A stretch of DNA of 64,000 nucleotides, from positions 1-64,000 of the forward strand of contig NHZP01000075.1 in the NCBI GenBank assembly GCA_003313425.1. Direction: 5' to 3'. The translations under genes and the position numbers were made by a program. Source of the DNA: Pseudopyrenochaeta lycopersici. Lineage: Eukaryota; Ascomycota; Dothideomycetes; Pleosporales; Pseudopyrenochaetaceae. Positions 22,145-33,499 of the stretch are shown one piece after another (the stretch's first letter is position 1; each line of letters begins with the position of its first letter). The notes under the pieces were generated by a model that saw only the letters and a program-made list of their open reading frames with translations, had not been told where the DNA came from and did not search any database.

Positions 22145-24096
22145 TAGTTAGTAAACCCCTACTATCTTTCTCTCTTTATAAAACTAGTTAGTAAAACCTA
22201 ACTATCTTTCTCTCTCTATACTATATTATATTACTTTACTATCTTCTTTCTTACCCCTATAAAACTAGTTAGTAAAACCCTACTATTTATCTCTCTTAAT
22301 ACTTTATATAATTACTTTACTATTCTTTTTCTTTTCTCTATAATACTACTTACGAAAACCTTACTATTTATCTACTTCTATACTATTACTTCTATACTAT
22401 TACTTTGTTACTATTACTTTGTTACTATTACTTCTATACTATTACTTCTATACTATTACTTTGTTACTATTACTTTGTTACTATTACTTTGTTACTATTA
22501 CTTTGTTACTATTACTTTGTTACTATTACTTTGTTTTCTTAACTCTTAACTCTATAAAACTACAAACTAAAACTCTACTATCTATCTCCTTCTATACTAT
22601 ATTAAATTACTAATCTCTTTTTTAACTAACTAAAACTATAAACCATATACCTACTATCTTTCTACTCTTATACTATATTCTATTACTTTCCTTTTTTTAA
22701 CCTTAATAACATAAAACTACTTTCTACCTACTACTATCTACTTATACAAACTTTAAATAATATTTCTTAATAATTTTAAAACTATTTCTACTGTCCTATT
22801 TTCTTAAAATGCTAAATCTTAATTTTACTACTTCTACTATACTACCTACTCTATTACTTATAACTTACTATTCTTCTCTACTATATTATATTACTTTACT
22901 TTTATTTTTTTTATAATACTATTTACTACTTAGTCTTTAACTACTTACTACTTACTTTTATTATTCTTATTAACTTTAAAACTATTCCTACTATTTTATT
23001 CTTATTAAATTCTAAACTTTTATAATATTGCTTCTACTATACTGTCTACTCTATTACTTATAATAACTCTATATACTATACTCTTTTATATTATTATACT
23101 ATCTTTTTTTTTCTAAGTAATACTACTTACTTACTATCTATTCTTCTTTAACCTCTATTTTATTACTTTACACTTTTTAACTTATCTTTTATTACTTTAC
23201 TCTTTTTAACCTCTTTCTTTTAATTATAATTACTTATTATTTACTCGTCTTTATACTATGTTTTAATTATTTTACTTTCCTCTTCTTTTTTCCTATTAAT
23301 ACTACTAACCTATTATTTACTTTTACTTCTTTTACTACTACTTTATCTACTTTTATTTTACCTACTTACTTATTAACTACTTTACCTACTACTTTCCTAT
23401 CTACTACTTTATCTACTATATTACCTACTACTATATTATCTACTCTTTTACTTACTACTACTTTAGCTATAATTTAACTTACTATCTTATTTTCTACTAT
23501 CTTACTTCCTACTATCTTATATACTACTATTTTATCTTCTACTTTACTTACTTCTGCTTTACTTACTATAACTTTACTTACTATATTCTTCTTTACTACT
23601 ATTTTATTTACTTTACTTTAAAAACTATTCTTTACTATAATATTATTAATTATTAAGTCTAATACTTTTCTTCTTCTTTTCTTTTTATCTTTTAACTATT
23701 ATATTTTAATAACTTTTTATTATACTACTAGAAAAGTTATACTACTATAAAAGTTATACTACTATATTTCTAGAATAGTTTTATATACTATAGCTTCTTA
23801 CTGTTATTATTTATATAGTATTTTCTACTAAAACTTATATATAAACTTAATTTTTCTAAAAATTAACCTAATTATAGCTATTCTATATATTATTTAAAGT
23901 AGCTAGCTATTCTTAACTTTCTTTCTAACATCTTATATTAAATTACTTTACTCTCTTTCTTCTTTTTCTTATTAAATACAGCTATCTATTATTTACTCTC
24001 TTTCTAATACCTTATATTAAATTACTTTACTTTCTTCTTCTTTTTTCTTATTTAAACTAGTTAACTATTCTTTTATAAATACTATATAAATTATAT
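22145..24096. repeat. AT-rich low-G tract, copy 2 of the direct repeat (TLH-C 3' flank)
   Basis: Block-by-block similarity to 9549-11250. It ends at the TLH-C stop codon at 24097. A 14-bp microsatellite (TTTGTTACTATTAC, about ten units) occupies 22370-22537 and is absent from copy 1, so it expanded after the duplication. Confidence 0.8.
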
Positions 24097-24544
24097 CTAT
24101 TTCTTTCTTTCCTCTTCTAAGATACTATATATAATACTAGCTACTCCTTTACTAGTAATATGCTTAAAAATCCGCCTATCTTGATATACCTCTCCTATCC
24201 ATCTACCTAGCTCCTCCTTACTATCTACCTGCCCTCGATATCCTACCTCCCAAAGCCTACTATCTTGAATTCCTCTACCTACCTCTAGCTTTGCTTTTGC
24301 CTCTGCTGCTGCTTGTAGCCCATATAGTACTGCTATCGCTACGTTCGGCTATGCGCAATCTACCTGCCTCCTACCCTGCTCTCTACCGCAGAGACGCTCT
24401 GGCAGTCCGCACTTCCAGCATGTTTGAACCTCCCTGCTATATCGCACCCTCTTCCGCAGCTCCTCTATCTCCTGCAACCCCTCCTGCCCAAGTCGCGGAC
24501 ACTGCCACAGACTATGTACTGCCGCCTCGCGCTCTCTCTGCTCG

Positions 24545-24695
24545 AGCTCCTCCTCAGCCTGCTGCTCGGCCTGCTGCTCGGCCTGCTGCTCAGCCTGCTG
24601 CTCGGTCTGCTGCTCAGTCTGCAGCTTGGTCTGCTGCTCGGCCTGCCGCTCAGCTTGCTGCTCAGCTTGCTGCTCAGTCTGTTGCTCCGCCTCTT
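24545..24695 (-). repeat. 12-bp CTGCTCGGC-type repeat encoding Gln/Ala/Glu
   Basis: An imperfect array of CCTGCTGCTCGG units in copy C, which reads as QQAEQQAEQ on the minus strand. Confidence 0.85.
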
Positions 24696-25117
24696 CCTCC
24701 TCTTGCTGCCCTGCCTCATACTCCTCCTCCTCTTCCTCCTGCTGTACTGCTACCTTACCCTCCTCCCTCCTGAATACTTCATGCAACATACCCCAGCAGT
24801 ATGGACACGTTGTCTGCGATAGCTCATCGAGCTTCGCCCGTACTACCTGCTCCTGCCTCGCCTGTAGCTGCTCCTCGTCCTGCCACTGTTTCTGCCCTTT
24901 ATACTCCTGCTCCTCACAGTTATCGCAGAACGCTATCTCTACGCCTTCTGCTGCGCCGTCTGCTGCGCCGTCTACTCCTGTATTTGCTCTTGCCTGTAGC
25001 TGTCTGCAAGATAATCGCCTGCCGTCCATATACTAACTTATTACTGCTCTTCGACAACCTACTGTGCTGATAAACGCGTCCATCACCTCGCTATCGTTCA
25101 TCAGTTGCTGCTCCTCT

Positions 25118-25240
25118 GCCTCTGCCTCTGCCTCTGCCTCTGCCTCTGCCTCTGCCTCTGCCTCTGCCTCTGCCTCTGCCTCTGCCTCTGCCTCTGCCTC
25201 TGCCTCTGCCTCTGCCTCTGCCTCTGCCTCTGCCTCTAGC
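25118..25240 (-). repeat. (TCTGCC)n hexanucleotide microsatellite
   Basis: About 20 perfect copies. It encodes alternating Glu-Ala on the minus strand, directly after helicase motif VI of copy C. Confidence 0.95.
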
Positions 25241-25929
25241 TCTGCCTCTCCCTCAGCTTTCTGCCACTGCTGTCCTTGCACTACTAGAATCACTGCCTTG
25301 CCTGCCCCTCGCGCTCGCCCGCTCTCCTGCACGAAATCAACTATCCCCCACGGCCTCTCTACATGCAGCGTAAAGAGTACCTGCGCGATATCTACTCCTA
25401 CTCTGAGCGCTGACGTGCACGTGATTAGCCCTCCTGACTGCCTCTACCTCTCTAGCACCTCTGCGCGCCCGGGCATGCCTGCGTGGTACGCTACGCAGCC
25501 TAGCCGCCCTGCTAGCTGCTCACACAGCGCCTTGCTGCGACAGTACACGACCCCTTTTGCTCTTGCTACCTCTCGTCCTACTGCTACCTCTGCTACCTGC
25601 GCGCTACTAAGTAACCTTGCCTTATCCATCAGCCTGCGCGCGAGCTCTACAGCTGTATCTTGTAGCTCTACCTTACGCCTGCAGCGAACTACTGTGTACT
25701 GCGTCCTACGTCGCTGCGTTGTCTTTGCGCGGATAATTGTTGCTCCGCGCATTAACATTACCTCCTGTAGCTGCCTCTCCTGCGACGGCGGTAACGTAGC
25801 TGTAAGTAGTACCTGCTGGCACAGTAGCAGCTGAAGATCCTTTAGCCTGTGCAGCTTTGTCTGCCACGAGTCTGCTGTAATAATAACATGCGACTTATTA
25901 ACTACTGCCTTTAATTCTGCCTCAGTTGC

Positions 25930-26095
25930 CACTGTTGCCACTGCTGGAACTGCTGAAACTGCTGAAACTGCTCAAACTGCTGGAATTGCTGGAATTGCTG
26001 GAACTGCTGCATCTGCTGCGTCTGCTGGAACTGCTGCGTCTGGAACTGCTGCGTCTGCTGGAACTGCTGCGTCTGCTGCCTCTTCTGCGGCTCGT
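25930..26095 (-). repeat. 9-bp CTGCTGGAA-type repeat
   Basis: An imperfect array that reads as QQFQQFQ/QTQQ on the minus strand and fills the place of the Walker A/B region of copy C. Confidence 0.85.
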
Positions 26096-28269
26096 CTCTA
26101 TCGCTTAGGCTGCTCTGCTCCTGCTTCCTCTTTCTACTCGCCTCTGTATGTAGAAGGAAGCTAAGGAAGGCGTGCCAGCTATAGCTTAACGTGCGGAAGA
26201 CGTTAATTGAATAAATACTTAGCCCCTATACTATATTAGCCTGTATAGTATAGGCTACTAGTCCTGTTGTTGTAAAACGCCCACTCTGTACCTTAAGCGG
26301 ATCCTCTCCGTCCTCCTCGCTGTTACTGCTACCGTCTACCTTAGGCGCAAACGCCTAGTGACTACCGCGACTCTTTTTCTCCTAACAATAGCCTGCTGTA
26401 AACCGCTGTCCTACTACCTCGCGCCTAATACCTACAGCTACGTGCTAGTACTCCTAGATTATTAGCCGCGTGCCTAGAAGCTCTACTAACTTAACCGCTA
26501 ACGCACGCGTAAGCCTATCTATATCCTAGAGCTTATCCTTGTCTACCTAGAGGTAGTCGTTTATTAATGCTAAAGCTACTTTACCTTAGCTAGCTAGCAG
26601 TATCGCCCGCAGAGGCTGTACGTAGAGCAGGTACGCTGCGATTAACTGCCCTACCGCCTCTAGCAGGAAGCGCGGAACTACCTTAGGTTAATCCTACTGC
26701 GCCTGCGTCTTATAGTAGCAGGTAACTAGCGTAACCTGCCTATTAATTATGTAGAGGTTATAATCCTAGAGCACCCTATTACGCTACTAAACTAACAGTA
26801 ACTTAGGCCTGCGCGCTGGCTGCCTGCCTGTAATATAGACCGCGAGACAGAGTAGCTTAAGGAAGCGTCCTACGCGCTAGAGATATTACTGCACTTGTTG
26901 CTTATACTATAGTATAGACGCCTTAGCTTAGTAGACTTAGCTGCCTTAATTACCCTCCTTACCTTCCTGCTCCCCTCTTAATATATATAGTCGCTGCGTA
27001 GCTGGCACGCTCGCGAGCCGCGCGAGAACCTAGTCCCTGCCCTCTTTAAGCTAAGCTAGTGTTAAGAAGCAGCCTACTTACTGTGCTGTTGTTATATTAT
27101 CTTAGATAGCTGCTAGGTTAGTAGAGCGTCACTGTGCCTGCTCCTCTACCTAGAGCAGTTCCCCCTAAAGGATCTGCTCTGCCTTCGCTACTAGTCCTTG
27201 TGCTATAGCGTAAAAGCGCTCTAGCTTAATAGGCTAGCCTTTAAGGAAGAACGTCTAGCAGTTAGAAGACTACTACATACTGCCTGCAATACAGCCTAGG
27301 GTACGTAGAGAGATATACTTAGCGTAAGTAAGTAGACTAATTATAATGCTTATTAGGCTATGCGAGCTATTAACGAGATAGCGCGCTCGCTAATGTAGTA
27401 GAGCAGCTGTCTTAGTAGCACCCTACTCTGCGCGCTAGGTAGATAGGAGGAAAGCTTTAGCTGCTAGGACGCGGACGTAGTAGATAATTAAGCTAAGAAG
27501 CGTTAAGAACTGCAAGGCGTCGTGTAGTTAGTTTATATCTAGGTTAATAGCTAGCGCGGCGAGGAAGTAGATTATACTACTATGAAACGGCTGACAGTAT
27601 ACCTCCTAGCAGAACAGTGCCTTAGATAAGCTTAGGATAGCCTTCTGCTGTTTAGCTACGTAACTGCTTCTGTTAGTAGTAGTTAGTAGTCTCTAGAGCT
27701 TTACTGCTTCCTGCTTCTACCCTCTGTGCTAGGGGAATAGGCGGACGATATGCTAGAATCCATCCTCTGCGTCTTCCTCCTCCTTCTCTTTCTCTCTAGC
27801 AGCAATTAACTGCAGGTAGTAGCAAATAAGTCGTGCCTAGAGCCGTGCTGCGCAACGTTAGCTTTCTATCTTCTGCATACGACCTAGAGGGCGACAATCA
27901 GACTGCTGTGGTGTTGCACTACGTAGCCAGCGCAACGTCTTAATCGATAGCGAGCTGAGCCCCTTAACAGCCTGCTTAACTACCTCTTCAACGCGGCGTA
28001 CTGTATATTGTAATACTAGCTCGTCGTCGCCTAGCGGTCGCACAGCGTAGGCGAGCTGCTTCTAGTCTGGGTAGGCTTTAAGGTGCTGCTCCTATTGCGT
28101 CCGTTTTAACCAGCTAGTGCGGTCGTAGGCTAAGGCCTCTTCAGCGATTTGGCTAATTGCCTTGTTATCCTGACGCTCAATAGTTTCCCACTTAGCTAAC
28201 AAGCTAGTGAGCCTCTCCTTAGGGTCTAGCCGCTTTCTCTGCTGTTGTTACTGCCCCGAATGCTGATCC

Positions 28270-28385
28270 TGCGTCTGCTCCTATGCCTGCTCCTGTGCCT
28301 GCTCCTGTGCCTGCTCCTGTGCCTGCTCCTGTGCCTGCTCCTGTGCCTGCTCCTGTGCCTGCTCCTGTGCCTGCTCCTGTACCTC
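28270..28385 (-). repeat. 12-bp CTCCTGTGCCTG repeat
   Basis: About nine nearly perfect copies, reading as AQEQ on the minus strand, in the N-terminal part of copy C. Confidence 0.9.
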
Positions 28386-30080
28386 TGCCTGTACTACAAA
28401 GTACCGGACGTAGCGCCGTTCGCGGAAAAAAGTCTGCACCTTAACTGGCCTCTATAGCTGCGTAGCGTGCTCCTAGTATAAGGTCGCAGAGGCAGAGGAC
28501 TATTGTGTAAGCTTTATACTGTGCTGCTTGTTTATATGTTTCTGTATACACTTACGGCTTATGCTTAGAAAGCCGCAGCGCTTGCTAGTAGTAGTGCTAC
28601 TACTACTACTGCTACTGCTACTGCTAGCGACGTGATTACAGCAGAGAAATGCGTCCTGTAGGGAACCTAGCTCCGCGATAGGCGGGCTGTTTAGTTAAGG
28701 GAGAGGGACCTCCGCTAGCGGGTTTAAGTTAAGGCCTTAGTAGGCTGCGAGCAGCTCTCTCCGCTGCGTTGCAGGTATACTATGCTGGCGCTCTAGGTGC
28801 TGATCTAGGCCGTAGACAGCGCAGGTATGCTGGCGGCAGACAAGGACGCTGTAGGATGGGAGAAAGGTAAACATTATAGATACTCTTTCTTTTTCTCTCT
28901 TTTGTTCCCTCTCGCTTTTACTCTTATTTATTCTATTATATAGAACGCGTAGTTACGCGTCTAGGAACGCGATTTATGCTCTAACGCGTTACGCGTAGGT
29001 ACTAGCTAATCTAGGTTAGAGCACTAGCTAAGAAAGGTTTAGTCGCAGAATAAAGGGGGCGGACGCATTCTTCTAGGTGTTCTCCTTCTGTTTCGTAAGA
29101 TTAGCGAACGCACGGGGCAAGAGAAAAAAGGGGGAGACCGCATAGTTCTGGGTGTTCATAAGGCCTGGTTTTACAGTCGAGCGAGCGGTCGCGGGTCAGG
29201 CTCTTTCCGCTGCGCGCTCTTTAGCTATCGTCTTGTCTCTCGTGCAAGTGTTAATAACCCCTTTACGCTTCTTTCTATTAGTCGCTCGACTAGCTCTGCT
29301 GCAAGCTTAAGCTTTGTATCGCCTTAGTCAGGTAGTTGGATCTGATAGGTAAGATGTACCAGATTATAATTTGCAAAATGTTCTGGCTACCCCGTCTGAC
29401 TGAACTAGCCAGTCCTATCTGTCTTTGCTATTTCCTCTTCTATAACCTGCGCTCTTTCCTTAAGAATCTGTTTTGTTGCGTTCTATTGCGCGAGCTAATA
29501 CTCTACCACATCTGCTACTTTACAGAGCACTACTAAACCGCTAGTACTACCTCCTGCATTAACAATAAAATATCGCTGCTGTCCTCTATTGCGAAAGAAC
29601 GTCTAAACTTTTACTTTTTTATATAGCGAACTTGTCTCGCCTTTCTATAATTACTAGTAGATTTTTTTTAGATGTATCTTTAGTACATTTAAATTAGTAG
29701 TTATATCACCACAATATTCTTCTTTACAGCGGAAGCTATTAAGCAGCTCCCTAAGTTCTTAAATTAGCGGCCCTAGCGGTCCCGGTAACTCGATATCCTG
29801 CAGGCTCTTAATCTACTTGTCCTGATAGCGTTTAACGATTACTTTGCGCGTCTCGCGTTCTACAGTGTAATGCTTCTGTAGATGTACATTAAGATTTTGT
29901 ACGGTAGTCGCATGCTGCTTACAGATAATAACGCTATACTCTTTAAGAAAACATATAGAGTCTTCGATTAACTGCGATAAGCGTGTGGGCTGATTTTCTG
30001 CGCTGCTCTCTGTCTGTGATGTTGTTGTTAATCGAGCGACTGGGATCCGTGCGTCCCAGCAGAACTCTATATTTAGGGGT

Positions 30081-30094
30081 AAACCCTAACCCTC
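30081..30094 (+). repeat. Short interstitial telomere-like motif
   Basis: AAACCCTAACCCTC occurs once, in the left-end orientation, between the 5' end of copy C and the 3' end of copy E. Confidence 0.6.
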
Positions 30095-30719
30095 TCTTAG
30101 TATACACGTTACTGTTTAGGGCTGTAAGTTATAAAATAAGAATCTCTAGATGCTAGGAAGTAGTTTTTGTATAAAAAGTTTAATAAAAAAAGTAACTATA
30201 GTGTATAACTTTCGCTGTAAAAATAGAGCCCCTAAATATTTAATTCTTTAAGCCTATTTAGGCACTATTCAGGTACGGAAACCCCTATCCTCTTAGGAAG
30301 GCCTCACCCCTAGCCTTATCTTAGTACTAGGTTTAGACCAGAGTAGCGTTATAGGATCTATATACTAACCTTTCCTCCGCTTATTAGATCTTAAAGTGCG
30401 AGTACTGTGCGCTTCTAAATTATAGACTTTGCGCTTCACACCCTTTTTATGTACATATAGGACTCTACTCCCTGCCTAAAGCACTCTTCTATCTTCCAAA
30501 TTACTATTCTCTAGCTTAGTTACTAAATTAGACTCTCTGTAATCTCAGCTAGTATGTTAGTATAAAGCTCGTTTTCTCTTTAACGTAGCGCGTTCTTAGA
30601 TAAGATTATGTAATTATTGCTGCATAATATAAATCTTTCTTGTTAGAGGACTATAACTCTTAATTTCTCTTTATCGCTTCTTCCCTCTTTTTTATCTTTA
30701 ATCTTAGGTCCGTGTAGGC

Positions 30720-33450
30720 GAGGCTCTATCTAATAAATCTACATCGCTCGTCTTAGGTGTGACACACTCTGGCGTCCTTAGAGTGACGTTGTCTGGGCAA
30801 TAGCTAACTCGCGAGGTACTGCTTGGGTTATAGTATGCAGCTGCTAGACTATAATCTAGAACGTCCTCTTCTCAGGTTAATATAAACTCGTGCCACATGT
30901 AACTGTTCACGAGGTATCGGTTGATAAGATCTAGTTAGAGTTTAGTCGGAAATCTATACTTAAGCGCATATGCACTGGCATAGGTAACTAGTCTGTAACC
31001 TGTTTAAAAAGAAAGAAGCTAGAGGAAGCTATTATAATCTTTAGGCATGTTAGGGTTAAATAGTGTAACAAGAGCTAGGAGGTGCTTCTTAGTAATACTG
31101 ACCGCTATTTACCTGTATAGACTAGTAGTTATAGGAGTAGAACATCTAGCTGTTAAACTTTTTAGGCTCGAGTAAGCCTAATCTAAAGTAAGGCATACTG
31201 TTACGCTCTTATGCGTGCTAAATAAGTAAGGGTTTGTTAAACTTTTAGAACAGGGCCTTAGATTTTAGCTAACAAGCCTGCAGAACAGGCGTATATATAC
31301 AAGGTACACGTAAAGGATCCTTTAGACTAAAGGACAGGGAGAGCGCATAATATAAAAGGAATTATTAGTATTCGTGTTTACTTTATTATACGTAAAAACA
31401 AGTATTACCCTTCCTTTATAGATAAAGATATTTCAGCGCACAGAGACTGTATTAGCCCAGCGTAACACCCTAAACTCTTCCCTACGCGCTAGCATACTAT
31501 CCGTTATGTGTATTGCTGCGTAAAGTAGACAAACAAACTTGTTATATTTCTTTAGGTACTGCTTCAGCTTAAGCCTTCCTCTGTTTATCTCTAGTAAAAA
31601 CCCGCCTTACTCTAAGAATACTAGTCTATCTATAGCGTAGAAAGACCCCTAGAGTTTGTTAGAGGAGTGTGTTAGAAACAAGAACCTAAGGCAGTAAGTC
31701 GCAAGATTATCTTACACGGAATTAAGCTAGATGTCTAGCTACTAATTAAAAAGGAGCTCTTGTGTAAGACTCTGTAAACCTGCTATAACGCTGTAGATCG
31801 TTTCTTAAAATTATCGCATGTAAACCTTAATGTTAGTAATATGTAGCGTTAAGCTATCTAGAGACCAGGATATGTTTGTTTAAGGGCCCTCGCGCCTAGT
31901 AATCACTCGTCCATGCTAGAGCTGTTTAATAAGGTAACTAGCTAGTGCAAGGCTTCCTTGTTAAAGATATCTAGGTTGGATGTGCTTACGCAATCGCTGT
32001 GCTTAGTCAGCGTAGGTAGTGCGCTTAGGCTAAGGAACTTTAAGATAATTATATAGTGCAAGCGGGAGGGCGTACTCGAGTATAATTAGACGTCCTACCT
32101 ACAAGAGCGCTAATATAAATAGCGTATAATTATAGGGTTTACGGAAACATAGTTCTATAGGATAAATTCCTAAAACTCTAAAAAAAATATATAATAGCAC
32201 TACGGCTTATGTTTCTATCGTGCGACTAGTCCGTCCAAAACATAATAAGAAGCTAGAATAGATTCTCGTGGACGCTATCTAGTGATAGTTGGAGCAATAC
32301 CCTGCAGTCTGCCTGCTAGCTAATAACAGAAAGATAGTCCTAGATATAGTTTATTATAGCTAGCTGAGCTATAGTTAGCTGTAACCTAGAGATTACGCTT
32401 GTAGGCTCTCTTATACTACGCGACAGTGCTAGGATTTGGAATATATAGCACAGGAACCGCTCATAGATAATATAATATCTTCGTTAGGTCTGTTCGCGTT
32501 AAGGCAGCTCGAATAGGTAGAGAAGGAAAGAAAAGGTCCAGCTCTAAAGCTAGTAACGCAAAACACGCGGAGTCTGCTAGAGTGTCATCTCGCATTACTA
32601 AAACACAATCTTACTAGCCTCTAGTATCTTCTAAATAATCCTCTCTATTAATACTAGGCTTACGCACTCGAAACTATTCTAAAGGCCTAGTTAGAGATCC
32701 TCTAATGTTTTCGCGGAGGGCAATGCTGCAGCTGCGACGATAAGATAAACAGGCTTGTGAGCAAACCATGTTGGCCATTCACAGCCCCGAAGCCACTCAG
32801 TGTTCTCGTCGTGCTCTAGCTCTGCGTCTAGAGCGATCGTGCCAAGCTCCCCATCAAACCGCTGTTCTTCTTCATCATCATCCATTCGCGTTAGGTACTC
32901 CTTTTCCCTTATAGATTGCGGTTGTGTATGGATCTCTTACTAGCTAGAGCTGTTGTCCAGGGTTACTACCTAGTATTTTGGCCAGTTCTTCGTCTAGCTC
33001 TGCAGGTGACATTCATATCTAGATTACTCTTAAACACACTCGGGAGCACTAATGTTATGTTCCGCTTTCGCATGCCGTCGCATCTAGTCCTAGTTAATTA
33101 TCTTTCCCTTTATATAACGTGGACAACAAAATCTAGGTGCGGGTAGAAGAAGATAAGAGAGTAGCGTCGATCCATCCTCGCGAGGTACTAAATCTTTAAA
33201 GGTTTACGCAGCAGGGACGCTATCGAATTGTGCTATCGCTATACGCCGCAGCCTGCGTGGAACATAGTAGAAAGTGAGTAGGTAGGCGTCCACACCCTTA
33301 ATAGGTACTGCAATACAACAGTAGGTACAGATAATAACTTTCTCGCTTGCAACAAACGTAACGTAGTCTGGAGTAACCAGCTCGTGTTACTGTAGGATAT
33401 AGAAAGCGAAGTCAGTAACTAATAACCGTAACCTAGTGATCAGGCATTAC
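30720..33450 (-). pseudogene. OrsD-like gene with recombinase-like domain, no helicase seen (copy E)
   Basis: Minus strand, RIP-decayed. Near 33400-33270 an N-terminal finger is readable (ASEKVIICTYCCIAVPIKG). The open frame 32885-32691 gives TEWLRGCEWPTWFAHKP, the WL..T.WP..FA motif of this family. Near 32560 a TPRVLRY segment follows. At about 31150-31000 come SLYR*IAVSITKKH (box II) and FQTGYRLVTYASAY, in which the His has become Tyr and the final Tyr still lies nine residues on. A MWHEF segment closes the similarity near 30890. No RecQ motif follows before about 30.7 kb. Confidence 0.6.
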
Positions 33451-33499
33451 GTACAAGCTAATTCGTAATAAACGCTGGCGTTAACAGGATCCAATTTGT

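Larger units (their letters stand above)
24097..30050 (-). pseudogene. TLH-type RecQ helicase, RIP-decayed, with Gln- and Ala/Glu-rich expansions (copy C)
   Basis: Minus strand. The N-terminus near 30040-29700 has OrsD-type zinc ligands (FLKEYSVIICKQHATTVQNL; later FRCKEEYCGD). At 28200-27860 a WLKRTQ...LRWLRS region resembles the other copies. At about 26850-26600 a recombinase-like box is readable (RQPARRPKLL, then VTCYYKTQAQ). At about 26430 a YxHVAVGI box follows, with QSGRFTTTGLVAY near 26270, keeping the nine-residue spacing. A long Gln/Phe-rich repeat (26090-25940) stands where Walker A would be. Helicase motifs III-VI survive (LLTATLPPS; VVYCRS; QESGRAGR), followed by an (EA)n tract, a Cys-X2-Cys motif (CPYCWG) and the C-terminus ending at 24097. 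Stops are concentrated in the middle. Protein repeats correspond to 12-bp and 6-bp microsatellites. Confidence 0.7.

Noticed and set aside
25064..25834. 256-codon plus-strand frame rich in Ser-Ala
   Set aside because: It is the reverse reading of the hexanucleotide repeat and of decayed helicase motifs III-VI on the minus strand.
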